From Enoplolaimus lenunculus (lineage: Eukaryota; Nematoda; Enoplea; Enoplida; Thoracostomopsidae), in contig JASANG010002829.1 in assembly GCA_030248215.1 (NCBI GenBank), positions 186,001-250,000 on the forward strand: 64,000 nucleotides of DNA, written 5' to 3'. This document shows positions 11,458-22,335 of this stretch, piece by piece. Below the pieces are notes generated by a model that worked only from the letters and a program-made list of their open reading frames with translations, was not told where the DNA came from and did no database searches. Both the position numbers and the translations under genes were made by a program. Numbering within the stretch: the first letter of the stretch is position 1; the number at the start of each line of letters is the position of its first letter.

Positions 11458-11721
11458 CATAGACATTTAGAAATGTCGGCAATTTTTGATATTTTTCTAA
11501 TAAATCGTCAATATCTTTCGGATTTAATCTTTTCAGCTGTTCAATTTGCAGCTTGAAAAAGTGGTTAATGAATGACTGTGTGACACCTGCAGCATTTTGA
11601 GGCAACCATAGACGTCGCGATACAATGGAAGGTAACCATTGATTCTCAATCTCTTCAAATGTTGTTTGTTTGGCCAAAGGCGTTGCGTTGCTGGATAATC
11701 GTAATGATTTCACTAATTCTA
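11458..11721 (-). CDS. unassigned exon-like block
   Basis: Open frame flanked by TTGTTTAAG (possible acceptor) and CTATG|GTAGTA (possible donor), phase 1 at both ends. It also stays open to a TGA at 11423. Encodes SLRLSSNATPLAKQTTFEEI, ENQWLPSIVSRRLWLPQNAA, GVTQSFINHFFKLQIEQLKR and LNPKDIDDLLEKYQKLPTFL. The composition is protein-like (amphipathic, few low-complexity runs) and unlike the translated repeats around it. I do not recognise the family and found no partner exon. It could be an exon of a larger minus-strand gene or a remnant. Confidence 0.4.
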
Positions 11722-11939
11722 CTTAAACAACCAATATTTTAGTCGTTTTTCTGTGATGGATCCCGCCAATTCAAACTTCTCTTAAATCCCACCGGAGGCA
11801 ATTGTGATACTTTATTAAACTGAGGCTTTTATTTTTGATATATTTTGTTTCAATTTGCGGCTGTTTTTTTCAGTTGATATATGACAAATGTATAGTTTTA
11901 CGTTTAGAAAATAAAAAATCTCAATAGTAATGGCCAAGG

Positions 11940-12090
11940 ATGTCCAGGCCTGTAGTGTTGAAGAATAGGGATCATGTACGCCTTCTTCCGCAGGCTTACA
12001 GAATCAGGTTTAGGCTAAGGCTTAGGGTTACAGAATAAGGCATCGGCTTAGGCTTTAGGTTTAAGTTTCGGAAGTGACTTGTTTAAGCCT
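11940..12090 (+). mobile_element. degenerate TTAGGC-type remnant
   Basis: Scattered TTAGG-like units (GGCTAAGGCTTAGGGTTACA; GGCATCGGCTTAGGCTTTAG) without clear terminal repeats. Confidence 0.35.
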
Positions 12091-12109
12091 AAGCTTCAAA
12101 TCTCAATGT

Positions 12110-12452
12110 CTGGGTTTCTGAAAACTTACTACAGTATTTACTTAAGTTATACTATAAGTAATTACTAAGTCGCTGATTTAAGTAAATACTTTACATTTTA
12201 ACAGAGACGAATAAACGCCAAATGTGAGCCATGAACAAGACAATAATAGTAAAAGATGTACCATCAGTGTTTAATGCCAACAGACTCAGCTAAGCATACT
12301 TGAACTATTAATCTGTAATATACCAAATTTGTTCAGCGACTCAAGTGTTTACTTAACTTAAGTAAGCTTTTAAAAACGACAAAATGGTTAAGTGCTTACT
12401 TAGCACGTACTTAAGTACTAAGCCGTACTTAAGTAGGATTTCGGAAACCCAG
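12110..12452. mobile_element. TIR element with CTGGGTTTC ends and ACTTAAGT palindromes
   Basis: Left CTGGGTTTCTGAAAACTTAC, right GTAGGATTTCGGAAACCCAG. The interior repeats TTACTTAAGT-like palindromes in both halves (CACGTACTTAAGTACTAAGC). No coding capacity; superfamily not assigned. Confidence 0.6.
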
Positions 12453-13538
12453 CCAATATTAAGTATAGGGCGATGTGTGCAAGAGCCAAGAAAATGCATT
12501 TTAAAAATTGCAAGTTAGTTTAATATAGATTCTTGTAAAGGCGTGTGATGCTGAATGCACGTTGACTTCTTAAAGTAACAGCCGTTCAATTTTAAAAAAA
12601 ATTCCTTCTGTTTCTAAATAATGACGTCACTGGAGGTGTTGTAGCAAAATTTATATTGAACTTTTTTTAAATTAATTTTCGTGTAGAGCTGTGCATTTGT
12701 TGAATTAAACTTGAGTTGAAACCGTTTATGTTTCGGCCAATCAAGTTTGTCAATCAACGTTTATCGTTTTTAGTCGTTTTGACAATGTCTATGTTTTGTG
12801 TCAGTGAGTCGTAGACAAAAATTTTCTAATGCATGAAAGCCGAACGTTCAACCAAAAGGATGATGTTTAGATCCTTTTCCCCGCCTGCTGGCCAAGTCCA
12901 CGGCCGGAGTCGGAGCTGGATAGTTTAACAAAAAACTAAAATAAAATATAAATTGAGATATATTCGTGTGTATGCATGCACGTCTAAAGTAAGCGCCTAT
13001 CCCAATCCAATACTAACCTGCATTCAAATATCAGAACATAACTCACAATTCTTCTGCCCGTGGCCTATGTTATTCAAAGTGTTTACGGGACGAAGTGTAA
13101 CACTTTAACAACGACCCTATTCGATTAATATATGTTTATGTGAAGGCTGCAATATTTGTTTGGCCCGTCTTATTTTTACGGTCGGGCATCCAGTTTTTCC
13201 AAGGTACTATAAAATAGAGGTGTAGCATAAGATTGAAGGGGTATTGTTTTCGCTCAGATTTAGTTTTGGCTTATTTCGAAGCTAGACCTATAAGAAGAGT
13301 GGGCTCGAAATTAAGGTTATTATTTCCGCGTGTGGAAAAAATGAACATGCAAAGTACGAAAGTGAAACTTTGACAGGTCGTGTTTATTATTGTACAAGTA
13401 TATACAACACGTGTAACAAATTTTTAGTTGGAAAAGTCTACTTCAATCACAACGGTATTGAAGTGCAATACAATCTAAGTCAATCAGTTTCACTTTTTAC
13501 ATTTTTAAACAAATATCCTAATATCCGCAATCAACCTG
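12453..13538. other. gene-free stretch
   Basis: AT-rich DNA with no supported gene. Contains a GC-rich snippet near 12890-12925 (GCCGGAGTCGGAGCTGG) that resembles the repeat fragment near 40.73 kb. Confidence 0.55.
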
Positions 13539-13541
13539 ATA

Positions 13542-13618
<77 letters not shown>
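13539..13618. repeat. (AT)n microsatellite
   Basis: About 40 AT dinucleotides with one G interruption near the left end. It is read as an IY-repeat open frame on both strands, which is an artefact. Confidence 0.98.
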
Positions 13619-13621
<3 letters not shown>

Positions 13622-16600
13622 ATTTGACTTATCCGAAATTTCATAGAAAATTTGGTCATTTAAATCTGGTAATGCGTCAAACGAACAATGCATGCTTTAA
13701 ACGTTAAATTTAGTATTAAACTTATTGCAATATTAATTTTCAATATTGATAGCTGTCAATTAAGCGTTGCTTTTGAACTGAAACCGGAAATATGCGTTTT
13801 TGGTTAAAATCCAGGTTTCACATCCGGTATTCAATTATAAAATAGATTTTGGCTTTATATGCGTCTACGACGAGTGTGCTTATTACACGTAAACATTGCA
13901 AATTTTAGTATTTTAGCGTTGCTTAACTAAACTTGTGATGTACACATACATATATACATACATGTATAATACTGAGAATAAGTTTTGACTAAAACACAAT
14001 CTGATTCCTGGTCGGTCGTATTAGTTGCCCTAAGTTAGGAATATAGATTTAGCGTAAATTTAGGTTTAGTTTCAGAACAAGTACGCTGAAGCCCCATTAA
14101 CACTTGCAAGATTTTGCAACGAGAAATCGCAGCCAGAGTGGGAAGTGGGTAAGGATTGTTTTACCGACCCGCGTGTTTGCCCGCCACTTTTTACCCGCGC
14201 GTGAAGTCAAAACAGTATTTTAAAGATCGCTGGTGATTAGCGCTTTAATGAAATTTTACGTTATAATGAATTTTACAAATGAAATTTAACTAGAAACAAC
14301 AAAATTTCAAACCCAGCTAAATAAAGCACGGACTGCACTTGACCAGAAATAAAACAGACGATAGCGTAGGTTTTCCAACTTAAAACTTAAAAGTTTGCCG
14401 CGGGTAAAAACAGACTTTTTAGCCCGCGTAATAAAAATCTTTACCATCGGGTATACCGGCACCAGAAATTCCTTATCCGAACCGTGTTTAACCGCGGATA
14501 TACCCGGGTACAAGCGGGTCTCTGCTCGCAACTTCAACGTGCACGAAATACTTGCAGCTGCAAGTATTTTCGAAGCAATATTCGGATTGACCACTGCGGT
14601 CACAGGTGCGAATTAAATAGCATGAATTCCAGTGAATAATTTGTAGCTGTAAGAATTTCAAAGTTGCTTTGTGATCAAATTTGCGCATGCAAGTTGCACG
14701 TGTAAGTTTTTACTGCAAAAATTTTCAAGTGTGAATATTGCTTTACCGAAGGCTTTGGCTGTGATATATAATTGCGTTTGCAACTTTTCTCTAAAAGTAT
14801 TGTTTCCACTATTACAGTCACTTAAAAGCAAAGTGTTTTTCTTGTTTTCTATTGTTAGATGAGACGAGTTGTGTGTTAAGTTGTAAATAGGAGTAAAAAA
14901 GCACATATTGAAACAAGTTTCGAAAGCTTTGCTTGACGATTTGATGACTTGTTATTGAGGCGCAATGCCACAGATGAGTATATTTCAAGACCCGATTCTC
15001 GTTAATTCTACAACCGCTTTAACGTGTAAACGAGGCAACCAGCAAACTTTTGTGATTGGTTAATAAAATTATTTTGCAAATAGCCAGTATAAGCTGCAGT
15101 TTACTAAAATTAAAATTTTTCGGACAACGAAATCACAGCTTTTAGCACCGAGAAAATTATTGAAATTTCAATGGTTTCGAATTCCAAATATCTAACTGAC
15201 TCAGTGAAACGGTAATTTTTAATGCTACATTGTAGCGTTAAAACATCAAGAGCGTGCGAAAATTATATTTCATTTTTTTTTGCATTAAAATTTAAAAATA
15301 TATAATACCGCAACTTGAAAACGTTATATTTTCATATTGGTTTGCGATGCCGTCTGTCGCACTACGGAAATTAGCAAACGAACGGTTCCGGACGACGCTG
15401 GAAGACTTTCAAATTGTCAAAAAGTATATTTCCAACCTAACGGTATTTCATTCGAATTAAACTTAAATTGCTAAATTACGACGTTGGTTCATGAGATTTG
15501 AGTACTTCACATTTTGATCAGTCAAAGGCCCCTCATCAGAATGACCGTTGCTCAAACATACATTATATACAAATCACAGTGACGTACCGAGAAAATTGAA
15601 ATGGAGGGTGACCGGCTCCGAAGAAAAATCACTAAAATATTGACCCTTAAGCCAAAATTGACCAATTGCTATTATAACGATAGTTCCGTAAAGTTGTATC
15701 TTTACCGCACAGAAATGTAGTCGATTTTCAAGGCTGGGCATGTTGTGCTCCCACTCGACAACGGCCATGCAGAATCAAATCTATGTCACAGCGGTACGCA
15801 TATAATTGATTCACAATATAGTAAACCGTATGCCAGTTTTACAACTTATAACTTCATTCGTACCGGATGTAAAGCTGAAAAAGTGTAGTTGTCGTTAAAG
15901 CCATTTTAGAATGTGAGTTGTGGGGCAGCGCAAAAGACTATAGCAATGTTTCCTCTAAAAACGACGGTGAACCACAAGCGCGCATGGTTCGCTTTGAAAA
16001 GACCTGACAGCAAAATTTTAATTGCTTCAATTTTCTCCAAAACGGTTCATATATACATTGAATTGGCACCGACATTTATATGTGTAATATGCTTTTACTA
16101 TAATTGTGTCTGTATGGTACTGTGCTAAGTGATATATGTATCCGAGTATATATCAATTGTATTTAATATATTTTAAGCAGTAAATGCGCTGCTGGTTTAG
16201 GCAAACACAACGCTGTTAGCATGGCTAATGTTTTACAGTTAAGCTTGTAATTTGAATAAGAACCCCCAAAATTAGCAATAATTACAGTGCATTATAAACG
16301 ATAAAGTTTTTTTGACGAAATCGATCCAGCAAACCATGGTCGGTTAAATTCTAATATGTGCGAAACATTATTGACAATTTTACAAATGTACCCCGATAAT
16401 TGAATTTTCGGCTCTTGTACAGTTTTCTCCAAAACTATTAAAGTTAATGCTTACTAGGCTATGCGTAAGCTAATTAAAAGACTTTGGTAAAAGCTTAGGC
16501 TTATGCTTAGGAAACCCATTTTCTTATTCTAAACACTATCCCGAGACCTGAGTCCAGTGGCGAATCTAACGGCGATTGGGAGATGTATGCCTAACCGACC

Positions 16601-16689
16601 CTGTCAAGGTTAAAATATTCTGATGCAAATAGTTTTATCTGAGGCTCACAGTGTATTTTCTGGTTAAATAGTAGAAAAATATGGCGAGG
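13619..16689. other. gene-free stretch with ACTTGCAGCTGCAAGT repeat
   Basis: No supported gene. Around 14540-14900 occur GCAGCTGCAAG and GCATGCAAGTTGCACGTG motifs shared with the repeat at 21740-22090. A partial TTAGGC fragment lies near 16490-16525. Confidence 0.5.
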
Positions 16690-16806
16690 TTACAATTGTG
16701 GTAAGCTTAAGCTTTAGTCTAATTTTTTCGCCTGGCTTTTAGACTTAGGCTTAGGCTTAGGAATATGCTCATAATACTGTTCCGCCTCCTGTTCTTTACA
16801 TTGGCC
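16690..16806 (+). mobile_element. TTAGGC-cored element, subfamily A, left-truncated
   Basis: TAAGCTTAAGCTTTAGTCTA, TTAGGC units, then ATACTGTTCCGCCTCCTGTT and CTTTACATTGGCC. The left terminal repeat is missing or eroded. Confidence 0.65.
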
Positions 16807-17256
16807 GAAGTATGCAAGAACCGAAGTTTTAAGTATTCAAGTTACGTCGTTACTGTTAACATTATGTTTGAAAACATATTGCCAACTAAACTGTTGATTT
16901 GACACGAATTTGTAAGTTTTACCCCTACTGAAACCATTAACATAAGATTAACAGTTACTCCAATTTGTTATACGGGCAGCAATAATAGCTCACAAATAAG
17001 TAATTTTTTCGTTTTGAGTTTACCATTTTGGGCACTGCAGTTACCTAAAATTGATTTAATTGGAGTAAATCGTATTGAAGTGCCGCTGATCAAAAGATGT
17101 AGCTTCATTCGCGAGTCTCTTGTTCTAAAACGTATTTTCTAACTGACAATAGATGCTATATACAGTTGTGCAGAATTAAATAACACTAAAAACTATAACT
17201 ACGTAAAACAAATCTAATTTTCAAATGACAATAAATACTGCGTATTGCTGTTCTTC

Positions 17257-17461
17257 ATGGGTGCGTCATGGTTGATGCTTGCGTCTCAAATGATTAAATT
17301 GGCTCATATTGTTGTCATGTTTGTCTATCAAATATCTGACGGAGTGGCCGCGGGCCGGGTTAGGCCCAGCGAACCGAATAAACCTAATGATGGTGGTAGC
17401 CGAATGTCACGTATAAGACGGCAAGAGCTGTACTATGCGGTGCCGTCGTTAAGCGATACCG
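17257..17461 (+). CDS. ODR-2-like exon 1 (signal peptide exon)
   Basis: Encodes MGASWLMLASQMIK to YYAVPSLSDT and ends G|GTAAGG in phase 1. The local GC content rises in its second half. It joins exon 2 to read SLSDTDTNRCYSC. It has no recognisable homology, so the call rests on the hydrophobic start and phase fit. Confidence 0.65.
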
Positions 17462-20400
17462 GTAAGGGATCGTCGACAGACCTGGGGGTGAAGTTGTGTT
17501 TTTAAATAAAAGGTAGCGGTTATCATTACCTGTAGCGTAGTAATACTAGTATGTCAGTTGGCCTGTTTGGCAATCAGGAATTGTTAATAGAGATGAGCGA
17601 GAACATTTTGTCGAAGAGACATGATATAATTTTTCTCGTATCGAGTTGTAGGCTGGCGACAAATAATTTCGGCGTTGAAAATTTTAAGCGAACATTTTTT
17701 GGTTAAAATGAAGTTGCAGGGTGTTTTCGTTTCATCATTCCGGTCACGAATTACGGCCCGTATAAAGATCAGAGGCGGAACGGTTTTCTGCGGGACTGCA
17801 ATAAAGTAAGAGTAAGCATTAGGTTATTTTTTGGCTTAGGCTTAGGCTTAGGCTTAGGAAGAAGCTTATATCACTGTTACCGCCCTGTTCGACAAATAGG
17901 CCACCCAGATTGCTAACCCCTGCAAATTTCAATTTGAAATACGTTTTTGCTGAAAATCTGTCAACGAAGTTTACAGCTGGTGCTGGCTGCGTATAATAAT
18001 TAACAAAACTTAGTTATTTTCAGCTACTTTATATTGAAGAAGATTAAGCTTTTAAAACAATACAGATGCTACACCCCGCTGTGATATGCGTCCGTAGACA
18101 GAGGGAAGCCACGGGGACTGGCCCCTTTAGAAAAGTTTTAGTCCCCCAAGAAAAGTTTCAGCCTTGCTTTTTAGCTGGTTATTTTAACCGGTCGTTACTC
18201 CTAAAATTGTTTAGGCCTACTCCATAGCAGGTTGAGGGTGCTATGCACCTTTGTACACAGTAGAAACATATGACCATAAAAGGACCGCAAATGAATAGGT
18301 CTCCAATAACATTGCAGGTTCATTGCCTTGCACTTAGGCAGAGGGTTAGTGTTAAGCTTAGGCTTATACTTTTTCTTAGAATCATGTTGCATTCAAACTT
18401 AGTCTTAGGCTTGGGCTACGATCACTCTGTTGTCTTCGCGGTCGGTCCCATTCCAACTTTCATTGGTGGATCATGCCTTGAATATATCAAGAGTTGATTA
18501 AAAATAATGTAGTAAAAATATATGTTTTCTATTCAAAATATTCATTTTTCATCCATTATTTTCTCAACAACTCTATAAGGTTGCGCTATACTTTGTCCGT
18601 TACTGGTTGCCGCCGTACGTCACAGACGGTCACCATGCGGTATTGTACTAAGTAATGTGTGTACGATACCGCACGGTGATGGACGGCGCCATACGACAAG
18701 TATAGTGCAATCCTTAAGGTTTAGTAATGACGCTAGTAAGAGTTGATGCAAAATAATGGATCAAAAATGTACGTTTTGTATTCGAAACATTCATTTTTGA
18801 CGTCACAATTTCTTAAGAAGGAGCGAGTCCTGAATCTTCGGACTCATTGACCTTCATTACGATCCGGTATTGCGTACATGGGCCCAAATATGCTGTAATT
18901 TGTTTTTGTGTTATTTCAGATACAAATCGTTGCTACAGTTGCATGTCATCGATCTACAAAAATTCTAACACCTACTCTCATATCCAATCAACGTTTAATT
19001 ATCCGAAGAATTTCACCGATGCCTGTAATGACGGACGCGATAAGCGAGACGTCGGCTATGTTGACTGCCCAACGGTTTGTGTAACGCTCGAAGAAGACAT
19101 TTTCCTGGGAGGTGAGTTTATTAAATTGTAAAAGCTTAACCTAAACCTAAGCCAAAAAATAGATATCTATAGCTGAAGCATACTCTATTGCAGTCCCACA
19201 GAAAAATGTTCCGCACATGATCTTTACATGGACCGTGTGTGATAAGACTAATTGGACGCAGTAGAGAAATTCGCCCCATTTCACACTTTTCAAATTGTGG
19301 CCTATGTATGGATCAAGGCGAACCGTTTTTACGTGGGATTGCTACGAATAATCTTAAGCGTTAGACTAATTTTTTTGGTTATGCTTACACTAGCTTAGGT
19401 TCTGTTATAGGCTTATCTTTATGCTTAGGCTTAAGCTTACGTTTAGGCTTAGGCTTAAGAGTATGCTTGTGTTTATACCAGTTCTCAGCCCACTTTTCTT
19501 TATATATAGCACAGAAAATACCGTACTTAGTAGTATAGATAACATGTACTCTGAAACAAATATGTTGATTTTGCACACATTAATAAAAACGTATGGGCTC
19601 TGAAAATTTACATTTCCAATTCCGATTACAATTTCGGTATAAATATCCTGTATAAATATCCTGTTCCGATTACGATTCCGGTATAACTAAGAGCTAAGAA
19701 GTGTTAATTGAATAATTAAAGTTTGATTTTAATTTCACTAAGTATAAACAGAATGGATGATCACTCTTTATAACAAGAGTGCGCAACTGGGTGCATTCTG
19801 TGTATTAAAGACTGTACCCGGCACGCGTTGCGTTTTTGGCCTACCCCCCTTGTTTAGGGGGTCTGTATGCAGTTTTATATCGTAGTAATGCTAGGAGCAA
19901 ATTGTAACCCCCCCTTGTTTAAGGGGGGTAGGTGTACTGAAGCATACTTAATCTCTTGCTTAAACCCCCCTGATTGAGGGGGGTCGAACAAAAATGCAAC
20001 GCGTGCTGGTACATTCTTTAATACACAGAATGTACCCAGTTGCACACTCTTGTTATAAAGAGTGATCATCCACTCTTGGTATAAAACATCTTCCATCTTT
20101 ATCTTGGAGTTAATATTTAAAATTTCATCTGAGTTGATATTTCCGTGTCTAGGGCTGCCGGCAAAAGTTTACATCAGACGCTGTTAGGATATGCTTTTGT
20201 TTTCTATCAGGGTCAAAAACAACGCCTCTACCAACAGGGAGCTGAAAATTTTGGAACAATGAAAATTTTATTCTAATTCCTGTAAGAATAAATATTCCCA
20301 TTGTTTTAACTTGGTTCCTGTTTGTATATTCCGGATGCCGACAAAACGTCACATTTGAGGCTGTATGATACGTTGTTATCTGTCTCTAGGAACAGGCAGT

Positions 20401-21173
20401 TAATAGACAATTGTTGAAAAGTTTAACTGTTATTGTATTGTCTGTAAACTATAAAATAATTTAGTTTAATCTGAATTCATATTTTCATATTACGGACAGC
20501 TCACAAAAAAGCTATTTTCCAGGGCATTACAATTCGTTTTTATTTTGTTTGCGGACAGGCAAAATTTTTTGAACCGTTAGAAACTCTGTTATAATCAACG
20601 GGGTTGCAACGGTTGCAACGCTATTTGTTGTGTTTTTCTTATCTGTTCATTTTTATACGTGGTTAAAAAATCCTACACTTATTGTTAATTTACATGAGCT
20701 TTTTCGTCTATAAAACTTAAAAACGTGTAAGTTAAAGCTGGAAAGTTGTCCGGCGTACGTATGTGGGCGCTCCAGGTTTAATAATATAACTTTTACCTTC
20801 TGTATATATATAAGCGTATCGATTTTAACGTCGGTTTTCATTTCAATATCCAGGTCTGCCGACAAAAGGCTACATCCGAGGCTGTTACGACACGCTACTG
20901 AAACGCGGGTTTAACGAATCAGCAGTACGGCAAAGTGATTGGCTTCGACAAGACAATTGTGGTTACTACGGTCGACGAGAACTGCTGAAACTGTCCAATA
21001 AAAATCGTGGACAAATGCGCGCATGCACTTGCTATGATGAACTGTGTAATCGGGCTGTGAGTAGTCTCCGGTCAACGACACTTAATGTATCGTTCAGGAC
21101 AATTGCTCAAATTGTTTCGTTATTGGTCACTTTTGTCGGAATTCAGGTGTTTGTAAGATTTCCGGAGGGCTGA
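17257..21173 (+). CDS. Ly6/ODR-2-like secreted protein, probably GPI-anchored; 3 exons
   Basis: Exons 17257-17461, 18920-19111 and 20854-21173 join in phase 1-1 to give 238 residues. The first exon has a hydrophobic N terminus (WLMLASQMIKLAHIVVMFVY). The second reads TNRCYSCMSSIYKN, PKNFTDACNDG, VDCPTVC. The third reads GYIRGCYDTLLKRG, DNCGYYGRREL, ACTCYDELCNR and ends with a hydrophobic tail (IAQIVSLLVTFVGIQVFV) as in GPI signals. Ten cysteines and the final CxxxLCN fit the three-finger Ly6 fold; FTDxC and the layout recall nematode ODR-2/HOT proteins, known or presumed membrane-tethered neuronal regulators. Start ATG 17257 is the first ATG after an in-frame TAA at 17215. A GTGAGT donor-like site after CNRA could give a different tail. 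Function is inferred from family only. Confidence 0.82.
17755..17902 (+). mobile_element. TTAGGC-cored element, subfamily A (ODR-2-like intron 1)
   Basis: GGCCCGTATAAAGATCAGAG to CACTGTTACCGCCCTGTTCG and ATAGGCC, with four TTAGGC units. Lies in intron 1 of the ODR-2-like gene. Confidence 0.75.
18330..18420 (+). mobile_element. TTAGGC remnant in ODR-2-like intron 1
   Basis: Degenerate hexamers (CACTTAGGCAGAGGGTTAGT; TTAGTCTTAGGCTTGGGCTA) with no clear ends. Confidence 0.35.
18513..18800. repeat. palindromic element flanked by 40-bp direct repeats
   Basis: Inner inverted arms: AAGGTTGCGCTATACTT and CACCATGCGGTATTGTAC against GTACGATACCGCACGGTG and AAGTATAGTGCAATCCTT. Outer inverted pair CCATTATTTTCTCAACAACT against AGTTGATGCAAAATAATGG. 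The whole is bracketed by diverged direct repeats ATATGTTTTCTATTCAAAAT and GTACGTTTTGTATTCGAAAC. It lies in intron 1 of the ODR-2-like gene. Confidence 0.6.
18920..19111 (+). CDS. ODR-2-like exon 2
   Basis: Acceptor TTATTTCAG, donor GGAG|GTGAGT, phase 1-1. Contains five cysteines including CYSC, and the PKNFTDACND motif typical of ODR-2-like proteins. Confidence 0.85.
19130..19234 (-). mobile_element. TTAGGC subfamily A fragment, reverse
   Basis: AACCTAAACCTAAGCC, CTCTATTGCAGTCCCACAGA, then AATGTTCCGCACATGATCTT and TACATGGACC. Only one terminal repeat remains. It starts right after the exon 2 donor of the ODR-2-like gene. Confidence 0.55.
19299..19504 (+). mobile_element. TTAGGC-cored element, subfamily A, degraded
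   Basis: GGCCTATGTATGGATCAAGG, GCGTTAGACTAATTTTTTTG, several TTAGGC units, then a degraded right end. In intron 2 of the ODR-2-like gene. Confidence 0.55.
19754..20072. mobile_element. long-TIR element with C6/G6 hairpins, copy 1
   Basis: Inverted arms of about 100 bp: TGGATGATCACTCTTTATAA and AAGAGTGCGCAACTGGGTGC against the complementary right end. Inside lie three C-run/G-run palindromes of the ACCCCCCTTGTTTAGGGGG type. In intron 2 of the ODR-2-like gene. A diverged copy is at 27775-28075. Confidence 0.75.
20146..20225 (+). pseudogene. decayed copy of ODR-2-like exon 3 (a)
   Basis: Inside intron 2. Reads CTAG then GGCTGCCGGCAAAAGTTTAC and CAGACGCTGTTAGGATATGC, close to the start of true exon 3 (GLPTKGYIRGCYDTLL against GLPAKVYIRRC-stop-DMLL). 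An in-frame TAG replaces the Tyr codon. Further downstream TNRELK resembles GRRELLK, so the copy may extend about 80 bp. It is not usable as coding sequence. Confidence 0.6.
20330..20385 (+). pseudogene. decayed copy of ODR-2-like exon 3 (b)
   Basis: Second remnant in intron 2: GATGCCGACAAAACGTCACA then TTGAGGCTGTATGATACGTT. Matches LPTKxxI-x-GC-YDTLL with one in-frame TGA and a 1-bp frame change after GCC TGT-equivalent codons. Together with copy (a) it suggests past tandem duplication of exon 3. Confidence 0.5.
20854..21173 (+). CDS. ODR-2-like exon 3 with GPI-type tail
   Basis: Acceptor AATATCCAG. Reads LPTKGYIRGCYDTLLKRGFN through ACTCYDELCNRA and a hydrophobic C-terminal segment to TGA 21171-21173. 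Five cysteines. Confidence 0.82.
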
Positions 21174-21620
21174 ATCCTTATTTCCCCCACGGTGATTGGA
21201 ATTTGTCCTACACAGAATATTATGATTTTACTTTGGTTGGAATGCAAAAGTGCTGTTTGATAACATTTCGTGAGGGCTGTAGCATCTTCCCCTCCCCCGA
21301 AGAGGTTGAAAACTACCAAGCGTACCCCTCTTGATGAGGGTGGTAATTCTAATACATTTTGTCTTCTTGGTCGCAATAAGCTTGTTTGGTCTCATGAGAA
21401 ATGGTAGTCATTCATTGGATAGCAGGAAACACTGCAATCTTGTTGGCTACTTGTCGACCAGTAGTATGTCATCAGATAATTGCGATTCGTTGGTTCTGTT
21501 GCGATGACAACTATATGTGGTCGTTACCATCCAATTGAAATGATGGGCGTGAAAACACTGCGATTTGATTCGTTGCTGTAAATAATACTTAGGCTCAGGC
21601 GATCGTGTATAGCGTTGTCT

Positions 21621-21626
21621 AATAAA
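21621..21626 (+). terminator. candidate polyadenylation signal AATAAA
   Basis: Canonical hexamer about 450 nt after the stop of the ODR-2-like gene on the same strand. The position is plausible, but a hexamer alone is weak evidence in AT-rich DNA. Confidence 0.3.
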
Positions 21627-21739
21627 AATGAAGTACATGACAATATTGCTATTAATTTTACTGCGGTTGTTGAACTGTAGAACTATGAGCATCATTTGTA
21701 GATTTAGTAAAATATGCTAATTGTATCCCGCCTGGCCTT

Positions 21740-22090
21740 TGCTTAAACCCTATTCGCACATGCAAGTTTTGGTGCGAGAACTTGCAGCTGCAACTTGCAC
21801 GTGCTAGTTTGGTTCAATCCCGTTCGAAATACATGCAGCTGTAAATATTCATTAAAAATCATAGCTGGGAATTTAGTTCACGTGTGTGAATAACCATGCA
21901 AGTTCACTGAATTTATTGAGCCGCCTTCTCATTGGCTGATGAAACATGCAAGATGTGTGAATAACCATGCAAATTCACAGAATTTATTGCAGCCGCCTTC
22001 TCATTGGCTGATGAAAAATACAAGTTCTGTGTGCAGTTTTCAGCTCCAAGTTTTCGCAGCAAAAATTTGCACGTGAGAGCTTTAGCCGAA
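21740..22090. mobile_element. GCAAGTT/AACTTGC element with internal tandem duplication
   Basis: Ends CCCTATTCGCACATGCAAGT and AGCTTTAGCCGAATAG are roughly inverted. The segment GTGTGAATAACCATGCAAGT through TTCTCATTGGCTGATGAAA is present twice in tandem (about 72 bp, 21883-22018). No open frame. Confidence 0.5.
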
Positions 22091-22335
22091 TAGATTTCAA
22101 TTAATCTAATATTTTACTTATCTAATATTTTACTTTTGTGCACTTTTATTACAGCAACATTTTGCTCTATAACTCAAATTCAGTACTTGTAATGCTTCAA
22201 CAGAATATTTAAAGTATGATTTTATTTGCAATATCTTTAAAGTTGTTAAACGACAAGACTTAAAGCCGCCGAAAAATTCATCGCTTGGTAAATGGCAAAT
22301 CGAGCTAAACAAATTTCGGTTACTGTAAAGGCAGC

